From positions 62,001-126,000 of the forward strand of contig JAGWUI010000005.1 in the NCBI GenBank assembly GCA_028868515.1: a DNA stretch of 64,000 nucleotides. Reading direction: 5' to 3'. Of this stretch, positions 37,009 to 46,432 are shown piece after piece; positions within the stretch are counted from its first letter, which is position 1, and each line of letters begins with the position of its first letter. A program made the position numbers and the translations under genes. This stretch comes from Gammaproteobacteria bacterium (GTDB lineage Bacteria > Pseudomonadota > Gammaproteobacteria > Pseudomonadales > Moraxellaceae). The notes under the pieces are model-generated. The model was not told the origin of the DNA. It saw only the letters and a list, made by a program, of their open reading frames with translations, and did not search any database.

Positions 37009-37854
37009 ATGACCTCTTCTCGCGGATTTAAACTCACACTCACATCAATGCTATTAGCAACATCATCCATCTCTATGGCGCATACACCTTATATTTTGCC
37101 ATACCACTTTGACACAACTAAAGACATTGCTACCATCCAAGCATCTGCAACTGAAGATTTCTTCATCCCTGATCATGGTATTTCAGGTGACTTTTCAGTG
37201 ACATCACCAACAGGTGCTACCACGCCTATTTCGGACGTCACTTCGTTAAAAGAAGTGACTCTAGCGCAAATGCCTCTCACTGATAATGGAACGTACCGTG
37301 TGACGCTGAAGGCAAAACCGCGTGTTAGTAAATTTGCAAATATCGATGGTCGCTGGTTAAGCGTCCGCCCAGCTCGCGGCGGTGCAGATAACAAGCCTAA
37401 AGAAGCGCTCAGCGAGCGTAGCTATGTCACACCAGAAGAACTCGCTAAAGATGCAAAAATCATTGAATCAACATCAACACGTACACTTGAAACTTACATC
37501 ACCAAAGGACGTAGTTCAGATGAAGTCTTGGAAGTCACAGGAAAAGGATTAGAAGTGAAACTCAGTCAAAATCCAAGTGAGATTTTCTTAGATCAAGGCT
37601 TAGAGTTTGATGTACTTTTTGATGGTCAACCTGTTAAAAACCAAACTGTAGAAATCGATCAAGTCGGCAAAGCTCCGCTTGAATTTAAAACCGATGATAA
37701 AGGTCATGTGAAAGCAACATTCACTCAAGCAGGAACATACCTGCTCGAAGTCACTTATCCAAATGATCCCGAATCACACAATGAAAAAGGTCGTCAAACA
37801 CCACCACAAACAACTAGCTATAATTACGGTTTAACCTTTGGTGTTTCACAATAA
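37009..37854 (+). CDS. DUF4198-family periplasmic protein (metal-linked)
   Basis: 281 aa. A signal peptide (about residues 1-24, cleavage SMA-HTPYILP) is followed by the His near the mature start and the ASATEDFFIPDH segment typical of DUF4198. Two beta-sandwich-like halves follow. LEVKLSQNPSEIFLDQGLEF and FTQAGTYLLEVTYP are the conserved C-terminal part. Family members often sit with metal uptake systems, and the Fur-like box upstream suggests iron regulation. No TonB receptor is adjacent. Confidence 0.83.
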   Translation: MTSSRGFKLTLTSMLLATSSISMAHTPYILPYHFDTTKDIATIQASATEDFFIPDHGISGDFSVTSPTGATTPISDVTSLKEVTLAQMPLTDNGTYRVTLKAKPRVSKFANIDGRWLSVRPARGGADNKPKEALSERSYVTPEELAKDAKIIESTSTRTLETYITKGRSSDEVLEVTGKGLEVKLSQNPSEIFLDQGLEFDVLFDGQPVKNQTVEIDQVGKAPLEFKTDDKGHVKATFTQAGTYLLEVTYPNDPESHNEKGRQTPPQTTSYNYGLTFGVSQ

Positions 37855-37878
37855 CGTTTAAAAATGGGTTTAATCTCT

Positions 37879-37922
37879 AAAAAAAAGCAGGCTGAATCGA
37901 TAAGATTAGCCTGCTTTTTTTT
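37879..37922. terminator. Bidirectional intrinsic terminator
   Basis: AAAAAAAGCAGGCT and AGCCTGCTTTTTTT pair around about 14 nt. It is shared by the DUF4198 gene and the convergent beta-lactamase operon. Confidence 0.93.
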
Positions 37923-37959
37923 ACGAAAATTGAATATTGAAAGTTATACATGGATTTAA

Positions 37960-38826
37960 CTAATAACTATAAAAAGTCTTTCCAACAATGGTCCCAACTT
38001 GAGCAATCACCCTACTCTGTTGTTCAACTGAAATCGTTGAATCCGTGTAATAGACTGTCACTAAAAATGGTTGATGGCTTTCAGGCCAGACAATCGCCAC
38101 ATCATTACTGGCACCATTTGCACCCGAGCCTGTTTTATCACCAACTTTCCACATTGGATTCAAACCCGCACGCAATTTTGCATCACCCGTCGTATTACCC
38201 ATCAGCCAATTGGCTAATTGCGCTTTTGAGTTTGGTGACAAAACTTTTCCAACTAGTACAACTTGCATAAGTTTCAACATTGACGCAGGTGTCGTTGTAT
38301 CGCGTACATCATGTGCAATATTGGTATTTAACGTAGGCTCATTACGATCCAAACGAGTCGTATGATCACCTAAAGTATGAATATAACGCGTTAAACCTGC
38401 AGGCCCACCAATCGTTTTCAGCAAGAGATTCGCAGCTGTATTATCGCTATATTGCAGTGCAGCGGCGCACAGTGCTGCGATAGACATTTGACCATCTTTA
38501 ACATGCTGACTCGTAATTGGGGCATACGATTGAATGTCTGCCGAGGTGAATATTACTGGACGCGTCAAAGTTTCTTTGCCTAGATCAACTTGGTGCAGCA
38601 CTGCTGCCACTAACAACAACTTAAACGTACTTGCCAGCGCAAATCGCTCGTCTGCTCGATATTCTAATCGCTGACCATTCTCAAGATTTAGCGCAGAAAC
38701 ACCTAATCGACCACCATTTTCTTTTTCTAATGCGGCAATAGACTGATTAAAATTTTGAGAGTTTTCTGCAAAAGTATCCAATGATACAAACATCAACAAC
38801 GACGCAAAGACATGTCTAAATCGCAT
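37960..38826 (-). CDS. Class A serine beta-lactamase
   Basis: 288 aa with a signal peptide (about 1-20). All class A elements are present: ASTFK (nucleophile Ser66, Lys69, i.e. S70/K73), YSDN (127-129, SDN loop), RNEPTLN (general base Glu163, i.e. E166), RDTTTP and GDKTGSG (KTG 231-233). An active penicillinase or broader enzyme is predicted, but the spectrum cannot be read from sequence. GAGGT lies 7 nt before the ATG and the start is only 12 bp after the tmk stop, making it the last gene of pabC-mltG-tmk. No AmpR-like regulator or mobile element is adjacent, so it looks chromosomally settled. Confidence 0.95.
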   Translation of the reverse strand: MRFRHVFASLLMFVSLDTFAENSQNFNQSIAALEKENGGRLGVSALNLENGQRLEYRADERFALASTFKLLLVAAVLHQVDLGKETLTRPVIFTSADIQSYAPITSQHVKDGQMSIAALCAAALQYSDNTAANLLLKTIGGPAGLTRYIHTLGDHTTRLDRNEPTLNTNIAHDVRDTTTPASMLKLMQVVLVGKVLSPNSKAQLANWLMGNTTGDAKLRAGLNPMWKVGDKTGSGANGASNDVAIVWPESHQPFLVTVYYTDSTISVEQQSRVIAQVGTIVGKTFYSY

Positions 38827-38838
38827 CGAATACCTCGT

Positions 38839-39438
38839 TTATGATGACAATCTTTTGATTGCTGAAGCAAGAACCTTCCACGAATCTAATGTCGCATCCA
38901 GCTTTACAACTCTTTGAGGCTCGGCTGCCGCACGGTCAGCATATACCGCACGCACACGATCAAAAAAATCGTGTCGTTCCTGTTCAAAACGATCCAAAGC
39001 ACCGCGCTTCCCTGCTCGCGCCATGCCAACTTCAACAGGTGCATCTAACCAAAATGTTTTGGTCGGTAGCACTGACACAAACTGCTCAACGAGTGCTTGA
39101 ACCTGTGTATTCGGTAAACCACGCCCGCCGCATTGATATGCAAAAGTCGCATCCACAAAACGGTCACACAACACCCACTGTCCACGCGCAAGCGCTGGCT
39201 CAATGACTTGATTAAGATGCTGGGCACGAGCGGCGAAAATCAGCAATAACTCACAAGCAGGTGCGATCTTTTCACCATCAGGAGTTAACAACAAATTCCG
39301 AATCTGCTCTGCAAGCGGGGTTCCACCAGGCTCTCGCGTCACGATAAAATCAATGCCTTGGGCGGTTAAGTGTTTAGCCACACCTTTAATCAGCGTCGTT
39401 TTACCAACGCCTTCAGTTCCTTCAAAACTAATAAACAT
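38839..39438 (-). CDS. tmk: Thymidylate kinase
   Basis: 199 aa. Phosphorylates dTMP to dTDP. P-loop FEGTEGVGKTTLI (residues about 5-17), the REPGGTPLAEQIR DR-type motif, DRFVDATFAYQ and LID region are intact. Third gene of the pabC-mltG-tmk-bla transcription unit, 51 bp after mltG. Confidence 0.97.
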   Translation of the reverse strand: MFISFEGTEGVGKTTLIKGVAKHLTAQGIDFIVTREPGGTPLAEQIRNLLLTPDGEKIAPACELLLIFAARAQHLNQVIEPALARGQWVLCDRFVDATFAYQCGGRGLPNTQVQALVEQFVSVLPTKTFWLDAPVEVGMARAGKRGALDRFEQERHDFFDRVRAVYADRAAAEPQRVVKLDATLDSWKVLASAIKRLSS

Positions 39439-39489
39439 GCCCTGTGACTTCCTTCATCTTTAGTGCTTTACGCGATGTTTGTATAATGT

Positions 39490-40599
39490 TTAGTTGACGT
39501 CTTTCTTGGTTCTCATGACCTGCAAATACTGTTGTACCGCTGCATTATGCTCCGCAAGCGTATTGCTAAATTTATGCCCGCCCGTACCTGTCGCCACAAA
39601 ATACAATGCATCAATATCAGCAGGATGTAATGCTGCATGAATCGAAGCCAATCCAGGCATTGCAATCGGTGTTGGCGGCAAACCATTAATCAAATAAGTA
39701 TTGTAAGGCGTTGGTGTTTCAAGATCTTTTTTACTAATTCGACCAGCATACTGATCACCCATACCATAAATAACGGTTGGATCAGTTTGCAATCGCATCC
39801 CTTGCTTCAAACGATTCACAAAAACAGCTGCAACTTTTGCACGTTCGCCACCTACGCCTGTTTCTTTTTCAACGATTGAAGCCATAGTCAACGCATCAGC
39901 CATTGAATGATACGGCAAATCAGGCGCACGACTCTTCCATTCCTGCTCCATGCGTGCATCTTGTTTTTCGTATAACTTTTTCAATACATTGACATCAGTT
40001 TCACCGACTTCAAAGAAATAGGTATCCGGCGCAAACCAACCTTCTGGATTCTTTTGTGGGATTCCCGCCGCTGCTAAGATCTGGTCATTGGGTAATTGAA
40101 GTACAGTCTTTTTAATTTCATCATTGGCTTCTAACCGTTCTTTAAGCTGACTAAACGTCATCCCCTCAACCAATAACACACGGTTGAGCTGAACCAACTG
40201 ACCACTATTCAGTAGCTTTAACAACTCTGATGCACTGATACCCGCAGGAATCTCATACGATCCTGCTTTCAAGGTATTATGAATAAACAAACGCTGATAA
40301 ATTTTTAAAATAAAAGAAAAACGAACCATGTCTCGTTGTGCAAGATTGCTAATCAAACCTGAATAAGTTTGACCTGTTTTGATCTGTAGTATCTTGCCCG
40401 TCGAAGCCACGGATAATGGGCGATATAAAGATTGCCAAATCATCCCAGACAGCGCAAACACACACAAAATGATAAACGTTTTAAACCAAGTCAACTTATA
40501 TGCTGGTGTACTTTGCGGCTGTTTACGAGTTGAATTCTTGGCGCGTGCAGCAGCATTTTTTGCTGTTGTTTTGGCTGTTGGCTTCTTACGCTGAGTCAT
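39490..40599 (-). CDS. mltG: Endolytic murein transglycosylase MltG
   Basis: 369 aa. A Lys/Ala/Thr-rich cytosolic tail (1-36) and one transmembrane segment (about 38-56) precede a LysM-like part and the YceG domain. The catalytic Glu is Glu244 in ASIVEKETG, matching Glu218 of E. coli. EGWFAPDTYFF, LQTDPTVIYG and TPYNTY are also conserved. It cuts nascent glycan strands and so sets their length. It lies 27 bp after pabC and upstream of tmk. Confidence 0.96.
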   Translation of the reverse strand: MTQRKKPTAKTTAKNAAARAKNSTRKQPQSTPAYKLTWFKTFIILCVFALSGMIWQSLYRPLSVASTGKILQIKTGQTYSGLISNLAQRDMVRFSFILKIYQRLFIHNTLKAGSYEIPAGISASELLKLLNSGQLVQLNRVLLVEGMTFSQLKERLEANDEIKKTVLQLPNDQILAAAGIPQKNPEGWFAPDTYFFEVGETDVNVLKKLYEKQDARMEQEWKSRAPDLPYHSMADALTMASIVEKETGVGGERAKVAAVFVNRLKQGMRLQTDPTVIYGMGDQYAGRISKKDLETPTPYNTYLINGLPPTPIAMPGLASIHAALHPADIDALYFVATGTGGHKFSNTLAEHNAAVQQYLQVMRTKKDVN

Positions 40600-40626
40600 A
40601 ACAAAAACCGAAACTTAAAGATTTGA

Positions 40627-41445
40627 TTAGAATAACAGATTGGCTAATGAAGTGACTGCTGAAAGATTAAGCGTTCGACCATTCAAAGTACTTACAGGCA
40701 CAATTTGAGTGAGTGCATTACAAAAGAACAAAGCTTCAATCTGTGTAGCATCATCACGATGTAAAGTTCTTAAATGCACTGAGATATTGCGAGCTTGCAT
40801 ACGCTCAATCAGCTCAGCTCGCATCACACCCAGAATCCCTGAACAATCAATAGGTGGTGTCCACCACTCACCATCAATCTGAAAGACGCAATTACTATAA
40901 ACACCCTCAACAATCAACCCATTTACATCACAGACCAAACCTTCATTCCACCCTAAGCCTGCCAACTCTTGACGCAATAAAACCTGTTCCAAACGGTTAA
41001 GCGTTTTCAAACCAGCGAGCTGAGGCATCACTTGCCCCAATTGACTAGTCAATATTCCGCTGGTTATTGGCGGTTTACAAAGATCATCAGAGTGTTCAGT
41101 AGATGGAAATAATTGTAAATAAACAATAGCTGACTGCTGTGGCGGTAAATAACCTCGGGAGCCTACGCCACGACTAATAATAACTTTTAATACGCCATAT
41201 TGAATAAGTTCTGCTTTTTGGAAAACATCGGACTCAAGTTCAGCAAAATGAATATCCAAACCTAGACGATGAGCACCAAGTTGTAATCGCTGTACATGAT
41301 GTGACCATAGCTGAGGTGTTCCCGCACTGATTCGCACACTCGTAAACAAGCCATCCCCATACAAAAACGCTCGATCCAGCGGATCAATCCCAGCGCAAGA
41401 AAAACCATTTCGGAAAGTGTCAACCATAGGTATCTCTAAAGTCAT
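40627..41445 (-). CDS. pabC: 4-amino-4-deoxychorismate lyase PabC
   Basis: 272-aa fold-type IV PLP enzyme that releases pyruvate from aminodeoxychorismate to give p-aminobenzoate for folate. DRAFLYGDGLFTSVRI at the start, GVLKVIISRGVGSRGY with the PLP lysine, TLNRLEQVLLRQE and NEGLVCDVNGLIVEGVYSN are family motifs. First gene of the pabC-mltG-tmk-bla unit. An upstream start instead of Met1 is unlikely, and Met7 is an alternative. Confidence 0.92.
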   Translation of the reverse strand: MTLEIPMVDTFRNGFSCAGIDPLDRAFLYGDGLFTSVRISAGTPQLWSHHVQRLQLGAHRLGLDIHFAELESDVFQKAELIQYGVLKVIISRGVGSRGYLPPQQSAIVYLQLFPSTEHSDDLCKPPITSGILTSQLGQVMPQLAGLKTLNRLEQVLLRQELAGLGWNEGLVCDVNGLIVEGVYSNCVFQIDGEWWTPPIDCSGILGVMRAELIERMQARNISVHLRTLHRDDATQIEALFFCNALTQIVPVSTLNGRTLNLSAVTSLANLLF

Positions 41446-41501
41446 TTCTACTTAATTCATGACGATTATAAAAAACATACTTAAAGCATAAACCAAGACA
41501 T

Positions 41502-41530
41502 AAAAAAAAACGAACCGAAGTTCGTTTTTT
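41502..41530 (-). terminator. Intrinsic terminator downstream of the outer-membrane barrel gene
   Basis: AAAAAACGAAC and GTTCGTTTTTT pair around CGAA. The A and T tracts make it bidirectional in form, and the pabC operon starts just to its left. Confidence 0.9.
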
Positions 41531-41566
41531 ATAACTCAACAGACTTATTAAATAAGCCTCATGAGA

Positions 41567-42187
41567 TTAGAAGTGGTAAGAAAGACCCGCTTTTGCAACT
41601 GGGTACCAGCGATAACGGTCGCCCAATAGAACTTCATTACCAGAACCATCTTCAGCTTTTAGCTTACCGTTGTAGATTGCACCAAGATCAAGATTTACAC
41701 CCCAATGAGCATTGATCTTCGGAGCGATACCAAAGCCTAAATATGGATCCACTGCTGGACCTGTTGACACTTTGCCAACCTGCGCACCATTTTTTGTACT
41801 TAAGCGATACGCGCTATCTTGAATGTATGTACCAAACTGCAGGTTTACAGCATTAAGATATTGCTGAGTAAATGGTGCATATTTGATTACTACAGAAGTA
41901 TTTTGTAGTTGGCTGTAGTTTGTTTTAAATTTGCCAACACCAGCAATACTGATTGAATCGCCATGCACGTTAGGAACGTTACCACCAGCCCAACCAATAT
42001 TCAAACTTGTATTAGGAGTGACGTCATAACCAAAATTTACACCGTAACCCGTCGTACCAGCTTCAACACCAACTGACACGTTAGACAATGACAGTGCTGG
42101 GTCACCAAGAAGTGAAGGACCTTGTGCAAAAGTAGAACCTGCTGCGAAAACAGCTGCAGTAACAGCAAGAATACGAAGAGTCTTCAT
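41567..42187 (-). CDS. Outer-membrane beta-barrel protein (OmpW/opacity-like size)
   Basis: 206 aa with a signal peptide (MKTLRILAVTAAVFAAGSTF, cleavage after AFAQ-type site near residue 21). Alternating amphipathic strands and a C-terminal YHF (terminal Phe for BAM recognition) follow. Gly-rich turns and about eight predicted strands fit a small barrel. It resembles OmpW or YfaZ-like porins, but I cannot assign it firmly. The AGGAA ribosome binding site is good. The 340 bp further upstream hold only AT-rich sequence before the ahcY promoter. Confidence 0.75.
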   Translation of the reverse strand: MKTLRILAVTAAVFAAGSTFAQGPSLLGDPALSLSNVSVGVEAGTTGYGVNFGYDVTPNTSLNIGWAGGNVPNVHGDSISIAGVGKFKTNYSQLQNTSVVIKYAPFTQQYLNAVNLQFGTYIQDSAYRLSTKNGAQVGKVSTGPAVDPYLGFGIAPKINAHWGVNLDLGAIYNGKLKAEDGSGNEVLLGDRYRWYPVAKAGLSYHF

Positions 42188-42476
42188 AGTTATTCCTCAA
42201 ATTTATATATGGAACACAATGTTCCCGTGATTATCATTAAAACATAATTTGAAACATTTTTGCATCATCTGAAATTAGTGGCATTGCTGAATTTATGTAA
42301 GATTCCTATACCACGAAGACAAAAAATTAAAAATATTCATTTAAATTCAACATGTAATACATTTACACACTCACCTTCGTGTTACAAAATGGTTACATTT
42401 CAATAATTCATTACCCATAAATTGACCTAAATTTCATAAGTTTTTCTCGAGTTTTTAAATATTTTTCAGCAGGCGC

Positions 42477-42693
42477 TTGCAAAAACCACTATGCGAAATA
42501 GACTCTCATCCGTACAATACAGCCACCGAGGGATGCTGCAACAGATATTTAATGATGTGAAATGTATGATGATCCAAAATCATATCAATAACTCACTCTT
42601 CGATTTCTGCTAGGCTCGGTACGTCGCTCCTACTTATATTGCCACTATTAATAAGCGTCTTATAAGTCTTCATTTTTCAAAGCAACGGCATCC
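42477..42693 (+). promoter_or_regulatory. S-adenosylhomocysteine (SAH) riboswitch and promoter of ahcY
   Basis: Promoter: TTGCAA (42477-42482), a 16-bp spacer, TAGACT (42499-42504). The aptamer follows: P1 CCGAG (42526-42530) pairs with CTCGG (42615-42619). The pseudoknot GGATGC (42531-42536) pairs with GCATCC (42688-42693). The conserved GCTGCAAC, TAGGCTCGG and CAACGGC blocks are all in order. This is the ahcY/SAH motif known from beta- and gammaproteobacteria, where SAH turns expression on. The segment between the P1 and pseudoknot 3' arms is long (about 68 nt). The Shine-Dalgarno AAGGAG (42711) lies 17 nt downstream. Confidence 0.88.
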
Positions 42694-42722
42694 GCGAACT
42701 TAAGTGATCTAAGGAGATCCTC

Positions 42723-44105
42723 ATGAACGCGGTGGTCAATACTCACGACTATAAAGTCGCAGACATTAACCTTGCTGACTTCGGTCGCAAAGAAATTCTT
42801 CTCGCTGAATCTGAAATGCCAGCCCTAATGGGTTTACGTCGTCGTTATGCCGCAGCAAAACCACTGGCTGGTGCAAAAATTCTTGGCTGTATTCACATGA
42901 CCATCCAAACCGCAGTGCTCATTGAGACACTGGTTGATTTGGGTGCTGAAGTACGCTGGACATCATGCAATATTTTCTCAACTCAAGACCATGCTGCTGC
43001 TGCAATTGCTGCCAGTGGAACACCTGTTTTTGCTTGGAAAGGCGAAACTGAAGAAGAATACTGGTGGTGTATCGAACAACAACTTCATGTCAACGGTGAA
43101 CTCTGGCAAGCCAACATGATTCTGGACGATGGTGGTGATCTCACAGGCGTTGTTCATGACAAATACCCACAACTTCTTGCAAACATTCATGGTGTAACCG
43201 AAGAAACCACAACGGGTGTTGCTCGCCTATTTGAAATGTGGAAAGACGGTTCACTTAAGATTCCTGCAGTGAACGTAAATGACGCTGTCACTAAATCTAA
43301 AAATGACAACAAATATGGCTGCCGTCACTCACTCAACGATGCAATTAAACGTGGTACAGACATGCTGCTTGCAGGTCGTCGTGCACTTGTCATCGGTTAC
43401 GGCGACGTGGGTAAAGGTTCTGCACAATCATTGCGCCAAGAAGGCATGATTGTACGCGTAACTGAAATTGATCCAATCTGTGCAATGCAGGCTTGTATGG
43501 ATGGTTATGAAGTCGTTTCTGCTTATAAGAATGGCATCGTGACTGGTAATAAAGCTGACATCGATCAAGTTTTACTTGGTTCAACCGACCTCATTGTGAC
43601 CACAACAGGTAACGATAAAGTATGTGATGCAGCAATGCTCGATACGCTGAAAAAAGGCGCTGTGGTTTGTAATATCGGACACTTCGATACTGAGATTGAT
43701 ACGGCTTACCTGCGTAAAAATTATCGTTGGGAAGAAGTTAAACCTCAAGTACATCAAGTATTCCGTAGTGATGCAAATGACGACTATTTAATCCTGTTGT
43801 CTGAAGGTCGTTTGGTAAACTTGGGAAATGCAACAGGTCACCCATCACGCATTATGGACGGTTCATTTGCAAACCAAGTATTGGCACAAATGTACCTCTT
43901 TGGTGAAAAATTTGCAGACCTCCCCGCCGACCAAAAACAAGCAAAAGTTCGCGTTGAACTTTTACCGAAGAAACTCGACGAAGAAGTTGCAGCAGCAATG
44001 GTTGCAGGTTTTGGTGGCGTATTGACTCAACTGACTCCAGAGCAAGCAAAGTATTTAGGCGTGCCAGTTGAAGGTCCATATAAACCTGAAACTTATAAGT
44101 ATTAA
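42723..44105 (+). CDS. ahcY: Adenosylhomocysteinase (SAH hydrolase)
   Basis: 460 aa. Reversibly splits SAH to adenosine and homocysteine with tightly bound NAD, relieving product inhibition of methyltransferases. Motifs: [32 protein letters not shown], the NAD loop [23 protein letters not shown] and the C-terminal KPETYKY. A strong AAGGAG site precedes the ATG. Expression should follow SAH through the riboswitch at 42526-42693. Together with metF 131 bp downstream it forms a methyl-cycle block. Confidence 0.98.
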   Translation: MNAVVNTHDYKVADINLADFGRKEILLAESEMPALMGLRRRYAAAKPLAGAKILGCIHMTIQTAVLIETLVDLGAEVRWTSCNIFSTQDHAAAAIAASGTPVFAWKGETEEEYWWCIEQQLHVNGELWQANMILDDGGDLTGVVHDKYPQLLANIHGVTEETTTGVARLFEMWKDGSLKIPAVNVNDAVTKSKNDNKYGCRHSLNDAIKRGTDMLLAGRRALVIGYGDVGKGSAQSLRQEGMIVRVTEIDPICAMQACMDGYEVVSAYKNGIVTGNKADIDQVLLGSTDLIVTTTGNDKVCDAAMLDTLKKGAVVCNIGHFDTEIDTAYLRKNYRWEEVKPQVHQVFRSDANDDYLILLSEGRLVNLGNATGHPSRIMDGSFANQVLAQMYLFGEKFADLPADQKQAKVRVELLPKKLDEEVAAAMVAGFGGVLTQLTPEQAKYLGVPVEGPYKPETYKY

Positions 44106-44120
44106 TATCCAACTCAAGAT

Positions 44121-44182
44121 CACTGAACTTGTCGAAGTGAGGCGGTAGACACATACCGCCCATTTTGACAGGCTTAATGAGC
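44121..44182. repeat. REP-like inverted repeat, copy 4, with inner hairpin
   Basis: CACTGAACTTGTCGAAGTG (44121-44139) and CATTTTGACAGGCTTAATGA (44161-44180) are inverted relatives of the REP-like motif. They flank a perfect hairpin GGCGGTA-gacaca-TACCGCC (44141-44160). The element lies between ahcY and metF and might attenuate read-through. Confidence 0.7.
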
Positions 44183-44235
44183 TATTTTACTTTTCATCAA
44201 ATACCGATACCTCTATTTTTGATCGAATTCAGACT

Positions 44236-45066
44236 ATGACAACACCTATTTCATTTGAATTTTTCCCACCAAAAACTGATCTCGGTGCAGAAAAAATCCT
44301 TGTCGTACACCAAGAATTACAAGCATTAAATCCTGCTTATTTTTCTGTGACTTATGGCGCTGGTGGTTCTACACGTGATCGAACACTTGCGACGATTGAC
44401 GCATTACACGGCAAAGGCGCGCCTGTTGCACCACATCTTTCTTGCATTGGCGATGACAAATCTCGTATTGCCGAACTATTGGAACGTTATAAAAACCAAG
44501 GAATTCGCCATTTAGTCGCATTACGTGGTGATTTGCCATCGGGTCAAGTTGGTTTGGGTGAACTCCCCTACGCACGTGACCTTGTGCAATTCATTCGTGA
44601 AACAACAGGTGATCATTTTCATATTGAAGTTGCGGCTTATCCTGAAATACATCCTCAAGCTGAAAGCTTTAATCAAGATATTGAGCGTTTTATTGACAAA
44701 GTAAACGCAGGCGCAAATTCGGCGATTACCCAGTTCTTCTTCAATGCAGATAGCTATTTTTACTTTGTTGATGAGCTCGCAAAACGCGGCGTGCATACAC
44801 CCATTATTCCAGGCATTATGCCAATTACCAATGCCAGCAATTTGATTCGCTTTGCTGATTCTTCTGGCGCAGAAATTCCACGCTGGATTCGCAAACAATT
44901 GGCGGCATATGGTGATGATAGTCAGCGTATTCGTGCGTTTGGACACGAAGTTGTTGTACGTCTATGTGAGCGATTAATTGCTGGTGGTGCACCTGCATTG
45001 CATTTCTACACCATGAATCAGACTGAACCAACGCATCAATTGGTCAAGGACTTAAACTTAGGCTAG
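44236..45066 (+). CDS. metF: 5,10-Methylenetetrahydrofolate reductase MetF
   Basis: 276-aa FAD TIM-barrel enzyme producing 5-methyl-THF for methionine synthase. Motifs: ISFEFFPPKTDLGAEKI (catalytic Glu), FSVTYGAGGSTRDRT, HLVALRGDLPSG, FHIEVAAYPEIHPQ and FIDKVNAGANSAITQFFF. It is 4 bp from bioA and same-strand, so it likely heads metF-bioA-rsmE or continues the ahcY transcript through the REP-like element. Confidence 0.96.
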   Translation: MTTPISFEFFPPKTDLGAEKILVVHQELQALNPAYFSVTYGAGGSTRDRTLATIDALHGKGAPVAPHLSCIGDDKSRIAELLERYKNQGIRHLVALRGDLPSGQVGLGELPYARDLVQFIRETTGDHFHIEVAAYPEIHPQAESFNQDIERFIDKVNAGANSAITQFFFNADSYFYFVDELAKRGVHTPIIPGIMPITNASNLIRFADSSGAEIPRWIRKQLAAYGDDSQRIRAFGHEVVVRLCERLIAGGAPALHFYTMNQTEPTHQLVKDLNLG

Positions 45067-45070
45067 TAAA

Positions 45071-46432
45071 ATGAACTCAGCACTTTGGCATCCTTGCACA
45101 CAGATGCAAAACCATGAGAACTCGCCGCCACTTGAAGTGGTGCGAGGACAAGGTGCTTATCTTTACAAAGCAGACGGTACGCCCATCCTAGATGCGATTA
45201 GTTCATGGTGGGTAAATTTGCATGGACATAGTCACCCAAAAATCAACGCAGCAATCATTGACCAAGTAGGTCAACTTGAACAAGTCATGCTTGCTGGGTT
45301 TACTCACCCGCCGATAGAACAACTTGCACAGCGTTTGGTTGAGATTACTCCAGAAAAACTAACTCGTTGTTTCTTTGCAGATAGCGGCTCTGCTGCGATC
45401 GAAGTCGCGCTTAAAATGAGCCTGCAGTATTGGCATCAATCTCATCAGCCGCAACGCAAAACATTTATTTCACTACAAAACGGCTATCATGGTGAAACGC
45501 TTGGTAGCCTTGCTGTCACAGACATTCCGCTGTTCTCTAGCCAATATCAGCCTCTTCTGATCCAGCATTTACGCGCACCCACACCTGATCTCACACTCAA
45601 AGAAGCAGGTGAAACAGATCTTGATTTCCTAGCTAGACAATTTGCCACATTAGAAAAAATCCTAGAAGAAAATTACACCACTGTTTGCGCAATTATTGTT
45701 GAACCGCTCGTACAAGGTGCAGCGGGGATGAAAATGTATCCACCCATTTATTTAAAGTGGTTACGCACGCTCTGCGATCGATTCAATGTCCATTTGATCT
45801 TTGACGAAATTGCCGTGGGTTTTGGTCGTACAGGGACAATGTTTGCGTTGGAACAAGCAGAAATCACACCTGACTTTCTCTGTCTATCCAAAGGACTGAC
45901 AGCGGGTTATCTCCCGATGTCCTGTGTGATGACAACAGACAACGTCTATCAGGCTTTTTATAGTACAGATGTGACTCGTGGTTTTTTGCATTCTCATAGT
46001 TTTACGGGTAATCCACTCGCCGCACGCGCTGCGCTTGCTTCGCTTGATATTTTCCGGCACGAAAATACGCTGCAAAAAAACCAGCAACTCATCATGACTA
46101 TGCAAAATGAGTTGGCTAAATTAAATGATCACCCAAACATTCGTCATGTTCGTCAGACGGGAATGATCGGCGCATTTGAATTTGTACAAGCCAATGGTCA
46201 ACCCTATCCTGCTCACGATGCTCGAGGTCGTTTGATCGCTCAATTTGCGATGAGTAAGGGTATTTTATTACGTCCAATTGGACATCAGGTTTATATGATT
46301 CCGCCGTACTGCATTACATCTGATGAAATCAAACATATCATTGATGTGGCACGGCAAGCCGTTGAATGGGCAGCTCAGCAATCCACTCCTTCTATCTCGA
46401 ATCATCATACGGAAAATTTATCATTACCATGA
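45071..46432 (+). CDS. bioA: Adenosylmethionine-8-amino-7-oxononanoate aminotransferase BioA
   Basis: 453-aa PLP aminotransferase making DAPA in biotin synthesis with SAM as amino donor. LWHPCTQMQ, DAISSWWVNLHGHSHP, FADSGSAAIEVALKMS, LIFDEIAVGFGRTGTMFA and the lysine in LSKGLTAGYLPMS are BioA hallmarks. No other bio genes are in the window. Starts 4 bp after metF and overlaps rsmE (ATGA). Confidence 0.95.
   Translation: MNSALWHPCTQMQNHENSPPLEVVRGQGAYLYKADGTPILDAISSWWVNLHGHSHPKINAAIIDQVGQLEQVMLAGFTHPPIEQLAQRLVEITPEKLTRCFFADSGSAAIEVALKMSLQYWHQSHQPQRKTFISLQNGYHGETLGSLAVTDIPLFSSQYQPLLIQHLRAPTPDLTLKEAGETDLDFLARQFATLEKILEENYTTVCAIIVEPLVQGAAGMKMYPPIYLKWLRTLCDRFNVHLIFDEIAVGFGRTGTMFALEQAEITPDFLCLSKGLTAGYLPMSCVMTTDNVYQAFYSTDVTRGFLHSHSFTGNPLAARAALASLDIFRHENTLQKNQQLIMTMQNELAKLNDHPNIRHVRQTGMIGAFEFVQANGQPYPAHDARGRLIAQFAMSKGILLRPIGHQVYMIPPYCITSDEIKHIIDVARQAVEWAAQQSTPSISNHHTENLSLP

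Noticed and set aside
44521-44946. Minus-strand ORF of 141 aa opposite metF
   Set aside because: Antisense shadow of metF; low-complexity composition and no ribosome binding site.
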